Origin: Pseudomonadota bacterium
GTDB taxonomy: Bacteria; Pseudomonadota; Alphaproteobacteria; Rhizobiales; Hyphomicrobiaceae
Direction of reading: 5' to 3'
NCBI GenBank assembly: GCA_023410905.1
Contig: JAEYPL010000338.1
Span: 1 to 5,862, forward strand
Length of the DNA: 5,862 bases
The notes below the pieces were generated by a model. That model was not told the origin of the DNA. It saw only the letters and a program-made list of their open reading frames with translations, and searched no databases. The translations under genes and the position numbers were made by a program. This document shows, piece by piece, positions 1-4,303 of this stretch. Within the stretch, counting starts at the first letter, position 1. Each line of letters begins with the position of its first letter.

Positions 1-490
1 CCATCTGGAAGGCGCGCTCGGAGACGTCGTTGCAGATCGTGTAGCCGGCAATGTGGCTCTTGGCATCCTTTAGCTCGACGTAGCGCGCGCGCTTGCCGAC
101 GACGAAGGCAATTTCGAGCTCCCAGTCGAGCTTGGTCGAGTCACGCGGGATCATCACGTCGTCGTTCGGGCCGACGATGCAGTTCGTGAGCTTGTAGAAG
201 ACAATCGGCTCGGCGGGGATTGGCTGGCCGGCTTCCTTGGCGTGGTCAGCGTAGTTGAGGCCAATGGCGAGAAAGTTCCGCACATTGCCGACGGGAGCAC
301 CGAGGCGCGTGCCCGCCGGCGCAGCCGGCAGCGAGGCGGGTTCGATCGCGCGGAGCTTGGCGAGGCTCGCTTCGCCGAGCACGCTGCCGTCGATGTCCTT
401 CACGTGGCCCGAGAGATCCCGGATCGTGCCGTCGGGACCGACGAGACCGGGCTTCTCGGCGCCGGGCGCACCGAAGCGGACGAGCTTCAT
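1..490 (-). CDS. FAH-superfamily hydrolase/lyase, N-terminal part (3' end outside window)
   Basis: This frame starts at ATG 490-488 (minus strand) and stays open to the left edge, giving 163 residues of a protein usually about 280 long. The AGAGGAGT at 506-499 lies 8 nt before the ATG and fixes the start. The N-terminal part opens MKLVRFG and contains the family-like GLVGPDGTIRDLS (15-27). The catalytic fold begins near residue 70 with FLAIGLNYADHAKE (73-86). Three residues fit the divalent-metal site of the superfamily: E124 and E126 in KLDWELEIAFVVGK (120-133), and D155 in GYTICNDVSERAFQ (149-162). Known members cleave C-C bonds of acylpyruvates or diketo acids, or act on related keto acids. 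The sequence resembles, from memory, the subgroup annotated as 2,4-diketo-3-deoxy-L-fuconate hydrolase or 'ureidoglycolate lyase'; the exact substrate is uncertain. It is transcribed divergently from the dehydrogenase at 631, which suggests a shared catabolic role. The family call is firm. Confidence 0.92.
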   Translation of the reverse strand, partial: MKLVRFGAPGAEKPGLVGPDGTIRDLSGHVKDIDGSVLGEASLAKLRAIEPASLPAAPAGTRLGAPVGNVRNFLAIGLNYADHAKEAGQPIPAEPIVFYKLTNCIVGPNDDVMIPRDSTKLDWELEIAFVVGKRARYVELKDAKSHIAGYTICNDVSERAFQM

Positions 491-630
491 GGGCTTTCAC
501 TCCTCTGAGGGATTTTGATTGGGTTTTGCATGCGTAGGGCGCAGACGGGGTCCTGTCCAGAGCCATTGCCACTCGCTGGTAAGCCTGCTCAGATGCCGCC
601 AACCCGAATTCCAAGCGAGGAGATGCCATC
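491..630. promoter_or_regulatory. Divergent intergenic region between the hydrolase and the dehydrogenase
   Basis: These 140 bp separate two genes read outwards, so promoters for both directions should lie here. Ribosome binding sites are clear at both ends (AGAGGAGT on minus at 506-499, GAGGAG on plus at 617-622). The AT-richest part is around 510-530, with TTTTGATT and GGGTTTTGCATGC. I cannot identify convincing -35/-10 pairs, nor an extended inverted repeat that would mark an operator. The regulatory role is inferred from gene arrangement only. Confidence 0.45.
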
Positions 631-1398
631 ATGAAGAACCCCTTCGACCTCAAAGGTCAGGTCGCACTGATCACAGGCTCGAGCCGCGGCATCGGCCGCT
701 CGATCGCCGAGATCATGGCCGCGATGGGGGCAAAGGTGGTGGTCTCGAGCCGCAAGGCGGATGCCTGTGAGGAAGTCGCGGGCGCGATCCGCAAGGACGG
801 CGGTGAAGCCCACGTCATCCCCTGCAACATCGGCCGCCGCGAAGAGGTCGAGGCGCTCGTCAAGGGCACGATCGACAAGTACGGCAAGATCGACGCGCTC
901 GTGTGCAACGCAGCAGTGAACCCGTACTACGGTCCGCTCGGCGGCATCTCCGACGAGCAGTTCGACAAGATCATGGCGACCAACATCAAGTCGAACCTCT
1001 GGCTCGCCAATCTCGCGATCCCGGGTATGGCGGAGCGCGGCGGCGGCACGGTGACGATCATCTCCTCGATCGGCGGCATCCGTGGCTCAAGCATCCTCGG
1101 CGCCTACGGAATCTCGAAGGCCGCGGACTTCGCGCTCGCGCGTGCGCTTGCTGTCGAGTGGGGGCCGAAGAACATTCGCGTCAACTGCATCGCGCCCGGC
1201 CTCGTGAAGACGGACTTCGCGAAGGCGCTCTGGGAGGATAAATCGAACCTCGACAAGCGCCTCGTGACGACGCCGCTGCGCCGCATCGGCGAGCCCGATG
1301 ACATCGGCGGTGTTGCAGCCTTTCTTGCGGCACCCGCGGGCGCCTTCATCACAGGGCAGGTGATCGTTGCCGATGGCGGCGTGACGATCGGCTCCTGA
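631..1398 (+). CDS. Short-chain dehydrogenase/reductase (classical SDR, NADP-type)
   Basis: A complete 255-residue protein, the usual length for a classical SDR. It is a cytoplasmic oxidoreductase that interconverts a hydroxyl and a keto group using a nicotinamide cofactor. Motifs appear in the right order: the cofactor loop TGSSRGIG (15-22); the acidic position N66 after strand 4; the NAA variant of the NAG motif (93-95); and the catalytic tetrad N118, S146, Y159 and K163 (YGISK at 159-163). PG near 188-189 and a C-terminal TGQVIVADGG close the fold. R19 and R41 point to NADP(H) over NAD(H), by family rule. GAGGAG at 617-622, 8 nt before ATG 631, supports the start. The overall look is that of DHRS4-like bacterial SDRs, which are often generically annotated, so the substrate is unknown. 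The gene is divergent from the FAH-family gene and sits 225 bp upstream of the transporter genes on the same strand. It may act on the imported compound, which is inference. Confidence 0.95.
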   Translation: MKNPFDLKGQVALITGSSRGIGRSIAEIMAAMGAKVVVSSRKADACEEVAGAIRKDGGEAHVIPCNIGRREEVEALVKGTIDKYGKIDALVCNAAVNPYYGPLGGISDEQFDKIMATNIKSNLWLANLAIPGMAERGGGTVTIISSIGGIRGSSILGAYGISKAADFALARALAVEWGPKNIRVNCIAPGLVKTDFAKALWEDKSNLDKRLVTTPLRRIGEPDDIGGVAAFLAAPAGAFITGQVIVADGGVTIGS

Positions 1399-1404
1399 GG
1401 CGAG

Positions 1405-1434
1405 AGGCGGCCTGAGCGTGAACCGAGGCCGCCT
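1405..1434 (+). terminator. Possible terminator hairpin after the dehydrogenase gene
   Basis: AGGCGGCCT (1405-1413) and AGGCCGCCT (1426-1434) are perfect 9-bp inverted arms around a 12-nt loop, beginning 7 nt after the TGA at 1396-1398. The very GC-rich stem and its position suit a transcription terminator or 3'-end protection. No T-run follows (the next bases are ATGCTGG), so it is not a textbook intrinsic terminator. It supports separate transcription of the dehydrogenase and the transporter cluster. Confidence 0.5.
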
Positions 1435-1451
1435 ATGCTGGACAAGCGTTC

Positions 1452-1471
1452 ACTGACAGGTCACTGTCAGT
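1452..1471. promoter_or_regulatory. Candidate operator: 8+4+8 palindrome upstream of the transporter genes
   Basis: ACTGACAG (1452-1459) and CTGTCAGT (1464-1471) are perfect inverted arms separated by GTCA. The same stretch also reads as two near-identical direct repeats, CACTGACAG (1451-1459) and CACTGTCAG (1462-1470). Symmetry, arm length and location in the spacer before the transporter cluster fit a dimeric repressor site such as those of TetR or GntR proteins. No regulator gene is in the window. It could instead be a hairpin in a transcript, but no T-run follows. Confidence 0.45.
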
Positions 1472-1610
1472 CCTTCGCGACGTCGCCTCTGCTTTAGCAG
1501 GGCGGCCGATCGCGCTACTGGGCCCGGTGAAAGCAGCAGTTATGGCTGCTGCCGGATCTTGTGTTCCTGAATTCAAAAATCAATCCCGCCTCGAAGCGGG
1601 AAGCATCAAA

Positions 1611-1617
1611 GGGAGGA
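1611..1617 (+). promoter_or_regulatory. Ribosome binding site deciding the start of binding protein A
   Basis: GGGAGGA lies 6 nt before ATG 1624. This selects ATG 1624 over the in-frame GTG at 1561, which would add 21 residues in front of a normal signal peptide and lacks a comparable site. Confidence 0.85.
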
Positions 1618-1623
1618 CTGAAT

Positions 1624-2601
1624 ATGACCCGTCGCCGGGTACTCGCAGCTATTGGCGCAGCCGCACTGATCCCAGCATTTGCCTTTCACGCGCCGGCTCA
1701 CGCGCAGGCTTATCCCACGAAGCCGATCACGCTGATCGTGCCCTGGCCTGCTGGTGGCTCGACCGATATTTCGATGCGGGCGATCGCCAAAGGTGCTGAG
1801 AAGCATCTCGGTCAGCCCATTAGCGTCGAGAACAAGGGTGGTGCTTCCGGCACGCTCGGGCCTGCGACCATGGCAGCCACGGCGAAGCCCGATGGCTACA
1901 CCATCTCGCAGATCCCGATCACGATCTTCCGGCTTCCCCTGATGAAGAACCAGAAGGTCTCCTGGAATCCCGATACCGACTTCACGTACATCGTGCACCT
2001 AACGGGATACGCCTTCGCCGTCGGCGTCAGAGGCGAAAGCCCCTTCAAGAAGTGGCAGGACGTGATCGACTTCGCGAAGGCCAACCCCGGCAAGGTGAGC
2101 TATGGCTCGCCGGGTGCCGGCACGTCGCTTCACATCGGCATGGAGCTCATTGCCGGTCAGTCGGGTATCCAGTTGACGCACGTGCCGTTCAAGGGAGACG
2201 GCGAGCAGCGGGCCGCCGTCCTCGGCGGGCACATCGACATGGCGGTCGGTGGCAGTGGGCTCGTGCCCTTCGTCGGGGATGGGACCATGCGCGCGCTCAT
2301 GATCTGGACCAAGGACCGCGCCAAGGCGTGGCCGGATGTGCCGACGCTGAAGGACCTGGGCTACCCTTGGGTGTTCGACAGTCCGTTCGGTGTCGCCGGC
2401 CCGAAGGGCATGGATCCAAAGCATGTGCAGATCCTGCACGATGCATTCAAGAAATCGCTGGACGATCCCGAGACGCTGGCAGTCCTGGACAAGTTCTTCA
2501 TGGTGCCGAACTACGCTGATCAGAAAGGCTACCTCGAGATCATCAAGGCGACGACTGCCTACGAGAAGCAGGCACTGGAGCGAATTGGGCTTGCAAAATA
2601 G
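1624..2601 (+). CDS. tctC: TTT-family periplasmic solute-binding protein A (BUG/TctC type)
   Basis: A complete 325-residue extracytoplasmic receptor that binds a small, usually carboxylated, solute and hands it to the TctAB membrane complex. A signal peptide covers about residues 1-27, with probable cleavage at AHA|Q. Its n-region TRRRVL (2-7) fits the twin-arginine pattern, so export may be by Tat. The mature protein carries BUG-family marks: VPWPAGGSTD (39-48), the NKGGASGTLGP loop, KPDGYT, YGSPGAGTSLHIG (160-172), VPFKG, and PTLKDLGYP near the C-terminal domain. It is followed 120 bp later by a paralogue about two-thirds identical over the mature part by eye. Relative to that copy it has a 2-residue insertion (KN) after LPLM and a very different block at 204-222. 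The symbol is a family label; citrate need not be the ligand. Family certainty is very high and the ligand is unknown. Confidence 0.95.
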   Translation: MTRRRVLAAIGAAALIPAFAFHAPAHAQAYPTKPITLIVPWPAGGSTDISMRAIAKGAEKHLGQPISVENKGGASGTLGPATMAATAKPDGYTISQIPITIFRLPLMKNQKVSWNPDTDFTYIVHLTGYAFAVGVRGESPFKKWQDVIDFAKANPGKVSYGSPGAGTSLHIGMELIAGQSGIQLTHVPFKGDGEQRAAVLGGHIDMAVGGSGLVPFVGDGTMRALMIWTKDRAKAWPDVPTLKDLGYPWVFDSPFGVAGPKGMDPKHVQILHDAFKKSLDDPETLAVLDKFFMVPNYADQKGYLEIIKATTAYEKQALERIGLAK

Positions 2602-2636
2602 TGCTGCGCCGGGCATTGGGGCCTTATCACGTTTTT

Positions 2637-2685
2637 GAGAGCAACTGCGGGCGCGCGCATGTCCGCGCGTTCGCGTAAGGCTCTC
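2637..2685 (+). other. Long imperfect stem-loop between the two binding-protein genes
   Basis: GAGAGC (2637-2642) pairs with GCTCTC (2680-2685). Inside, TGCGGGCGCGCG (2646-2657) pairs with CGCGCGTTCGCG (2664-2675) as 12 pairs including three G-T wobbles, around a 6-nt CATGTC loop. A 3x4-nt internal loop joins the two stems. No T-run follows on either strand, so termination is unlikely. In a shared transcript it could protect or separate the upstream message. The function is inferred. Confidence 0.5.
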
Positions 2686-2710
2686 GTCGGACGCCACAAA
2701 ATTCGCAACT

Positions 2711-2717
2711 GGAGGAA
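2711..2717 (+). promoter_or_regulatory. Ribosome binding site deciding the start of binding protein B
   Basis: GGAGGAA lies 4 nt before ATG 2722. It selects this start, which begins a normal signal peptide, over the in-frame TTG at 2635 that would add 29 residues encoded by the stem-loop region. Confidence 0.85.
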
Positions 2718-2721
2718 ACGT

Positions 2722-3693
2722 ATGAGGCTTAGGAATATCTTCACATCAACGCTGGCGGCTGCTGTCGTCGCGGCGTCGGCGACGATGGCGATGGCGCAGA
2801 GCTACCCCACGAAGCCCATCACGATGATCGTGCCGTGGCCGGCTGGCGGCTCATCCGACGTAGCGCTGCGGGCTATGGCCGAAGCCGCATCGAAGCACCT
2901 TGGGCAGCCGATCATCGTCGACAACAAGGCTGGTGCGTCAGGCACGCTCGGGCCTGCGACGATGGCCGCGACGGCGAAGCCGGACGGCTATACGGTTTCG
3001 CAGATCCCGATCACGGTCATGCGCCTTCCGCTCATGCAGAAGGTGAGCTGGGATGCGGAGAAGAGCTTCACCTACATCGTGCATCTGACGGGCTACACCT
3101 TCGGCATTACCACGAAAGCCGACAGCCCGTTCAAGAAGTGGCAGGACGTTGTCGATTTCGCCAAAGCCAATCCCGGCAAGGTGACCTACGGAACACCGGG
3201 TTCCGGCACGTCGCTGCACATCGGCATGGAGCAGATTGCGGATGCTGCCGGCATCAAGCTGACGCAGGTGCCCTTCAAGGGCGGCGCGGAAACCAACGCG
3301 GCGGTCCTCGGCGGTCACACCATGCTGCAGGCGGACTCGACCGCATGGAAGCCGCTGGTCGATGCCGGTCAGACGCGCCTGCTCGCCATCTGGACGGCCG
3401 AGCGCAGCAAGAACTGGCCCGACGCGCCGACGCTGAAGGATCTCGGCTATCCGTTCGTGTTCGACAGCCCGTTCGGTCTCGCCGGGCCGAAGGGCATGGA
3501 TCCGAAGATCGTCGCGATCCTGCATGACGCCTTCAAGAAGGCGCTCGAGGATCCCGCCGTCATCGAGGCACTTCGGAAGTACGACATGGTCCCGAGCTAC
3601 AAGAGCACCGACGACTACAACAAGTTCGTCAAGGACGTGATCGCGCAGGAAACTGCCGCGCTCAAGAAGATCGGTCTCTACAAGAAAGACTGA
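2722..3693 (+). CDS. tctC: TTT-family periplasmic solute-binding protein B (BUG/TctC type), tandem paralogue
   Basis: A complete 323-residue extracytoplasmic binding protein of the same subfamily as its upstream neighbour. The signal peptide spans about residues 1-25 (MRLRNIF start, cleavage at AMA|Q). It has no twin arginine, so Sec export is expected. Family marks are VPWPAGGSSD (37-46), NKAGASGTLGP, KPDGYT, YGTPGSGTSLHIG (156-168), VPFKG and PTLKDLGYP. The protein ends in a lysine-rich tail. The first 80 mature residues are about 80% identical to copy A by eye, while residues 200-218 match at only 3 of 19 positions. That block lies in the segment following GGH, so the two copies may differ in ligand or affinity. 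A strong hairpin separates this gene from tctB. The symbol is a family label; the ligand is unknown. Confidence 0.95.
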   Translation: MRLRNIFTSTLAAAVVAASATMAMAQSYPTKPITMIVPWPAGGSSDVALRAMAEAASKHLGQPIIVDNKAGASGTLGPATMAATAKPDGYTVSQIPITVMRLPLMQKVSWDAEKSFTYIVHLTGYTFGITTKADSPFKKWQDVVDFAKANPGKVTYGTPGSGTSLHIGMEQIADAAGIKLTQVPFKGGAETNAAVLGGHTMLQADSTAWKPLVDAGQTRLLAIWTAERSKNWPDAPTLKDLGYPFVFDSPFGLAGPKGMDPKIVAILHDAFKKALEDPAVIEALRKYDMVPSYKSTDDYNKFVKDVIAQETAALKKIGLYKKD

Positions 3694-3713
3694 TACTTCG
3701 CGTTGGTCATCAG

Positions 3714-3750
3714 GGTTGGCACGATGTCGCGAGGCATCGTGCCACCTTTT
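3714..3750 (+). terminator. Intrinsic-terminator-like hairpin between binding protein B and tctB
   Basis: TGGCACGATG (3717-3726) and CATCGTGCCA (3735-3744) form a perfect 10-bp stem with an 8-nt loop. GG (3714-3715) and CC (3745-3746) can extend it across a single bulged T. TTTT follows at 3747-3750. It starts 20 nt after the stop of the second binding-protein gene and lies before the membrane-subunit genes. It fits either a partial terminator or an RNA-stabilising 3' structure; both would leave binding-protein mRNA more abundant than tctBA mRNA. Confidence 0.75.
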
Positions 3751-3792
3751 CGTGCTCATCTCGCGCCGTCATCAGCAGTCAACTTTTGAGCG

Positions 3793-4293
3793 GTGGCCAC
3801 AAAAAGCAGACAGGAGGGGACGATTCCGCTACTGCGCAATGCTCAGCTGTGGGGCGGTCTTTTCTGGCTCGCCTTCGGCCTCTTCATCGCAAACCAGGGC
3901 TATGACCTCGGCCTTGGCGAAGCACGCGAGCCCGGATCGGGATTTGCGATCTTCTGGCTCGGGCTCTTTACGGCGGCCTTCGCGACCTCGATCATCTTCA
4001 GCGCCATCAAGAACGGCAGCGAAGACATTGCGAGCCTCTGGCGTGATACGCGCTGGGGCAAGGTCATGCTGGTTATCGCCCTGCTGCTGGTGTTCGGCTA
4101 TTTCTTCGAAACAGTCGGTTTCGTCATCTGCTCGCTCGTGCTGCTGCTCGTGCTGATGCGCATTGTCGATCCCGTGCCGTGGCCGACAGCACTTCTCGTC
4201 TCGTTCGGTGCCACGTTCACCATCTGGTATTCGCTCAACAAACTGCTGTTGATCCAGCTGCCTAATGGCTGGCTGAGCCCCTGGCTCGGCTGA
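3793..4293 (+). CDS. tctB: TTT-family small membrane subunit TctB
   Basis: A small hydrophobic protein of 166 residues from GTG 3793, in the family's usual range. It is the poorly conserved small subunit that partners TctA in the inner membrane. Hydrophobic segments lie near 20-34, 51-70, 90-105, 108-122 and 131-148, fitting the four- to five-helix TctB topology. GLFWLAFGLFIANQGYDLG (22-40) and PGSGFAIFWLG (47-57) match the family's first helix and the loop before the second. The C-terminal LPNGW echoes the usual LP-G ending. The start is uncertain. GTG 3793 has only a weak upstream GAG, whereas AGGAGGGG (3812-3819) sits inside the frame and points at an in-frame ATT at 3823. That start would give 156 residues beginning just before PLLRNAQLWGG, a length and N-terminus closer to typical TctB. 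The stop is 10 nt before tctA, so the two are almost certainly co-transcribed. Confidence 0.9.
   Translation: MATKSRQEGTIPLLRNAQLWGGLFWLAFGLFIANQGYDLGLGEAREPGSGFAIFWLGLFTAAFATSIIFSAIKNGSEDIASLWRDTRWGKVMLVIALLLVFGYFFETVGFVICSLVLLLVLMRIVDPVPWPTALLVSFGATFTIWYSLNKLLLIQLPNGWLSPWLG
3812..3819 (+). promoter_or_regulatory. Strong Shine-Dalgarno site inside the tctB frame
   Basis: AGGAGGGG is the best ribosome binding site near the start of tctB. Its AGGAGG core lies 5 nt before the in-frame ATT at 3823. No ATG, GTG or TTG in this frame follows at a usable distance; CTG 3832 is about 14 nt from the core. Translation from a rare AUU codon is therefore possible. Confidence 0.55.
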
Positions 4294-4297
4294 GGAG
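4292..4297 (+). promoter_or_regulatory. Ribosome binding site of tctA overlapping the tctB stop
   Basis: GAGGAG shares bases with the TGA stop of tctB (4291-4293) and lies 6 nt before ATG 4304. This arrangement suggests translational coupling, which would help balance TctB and TctA synthesis. Confidence 0.75.
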
Positions 4298-4303
4298 CGC
4301 GTC

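Larger units (their letters stand above)
1399..1623. other. 225-bp non-coding spacer rich in inverted repeats, presumed transporter promoter and leader
   Basis: No convincing gene is present in either strand here. The spacer holds the hairpin at 1405-1434 and the palindrome at 1452-1471. It also holds GCGACGTCGC (1477-1486, self-complementary), CTGCT-TT-AGCAG (1489-1500), GCAGCAG/CTGCTGC arms at 1533-1539 and 1546-1552, and TCCCGC/GCGGGA arms at 1584-1589 and 1596-1601. The only AT-rich stretch is about 1568-1583 (GAATTCAAAAATCA), where a promoter might lie, but I cannot assign -35 and -10 boxes. The 1584-1601 hairpin lies just 5' of the ribosome binding site and would be in the mRNA leader. 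Confidence 0.5.

Noticed and set aside
588..630. Near repeat CAGATGCC / GAGATGCC upstream of the dehydrogenase
   Set aside because: Only 7 to 8 bases long, without symmetry; not distinguishable from chance.
246..653. Minus-strand open frame spanning the divergent spacer, and plus-strand frames over 242-518
   Set aside because: They overlap the FAH-family gene in other frames and show Arg-rich shadow composition. The true minus-strand gene is in the frame starting at 490.
1561..1623. GTG start for binding protein A
   Set aside because: The extension would put 21 mostly polar residues before a normal signal peptide; GGGAGGA placed 6 nt before ATG 1624 is decisive.
1999..2697. Long open frame on the minus strand opposite binding protein A (232 codons)
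   Set aside because: Same pattern as above; its counterpart opposite the paralogue exists only because the two sense genes are homologous.
2635..2721. TTG start for binding protein B
   Set aside because: The extension is encoded by the stem-loop region, is Arg-rich and precedes an obvious signal peptide with its own ribosome binding site.
1708..3684. Possible insertion sequence or mobile repeat because of the long similar segments
   Set aside because: The similarity follows the two coding sequences and reflects gene duplication. There are no terminal inverted repeats, target duplications or transposase genes.
2938..3759. Long open frame on the minus strand opposite binding protein B (273 codons)
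   Set aside because: It lies antisense to a clear family member, is rich in Arg/His/Asp as expected for a GC-rich shadow frame, shows no recognisable motif and has no good ribosome binding site.
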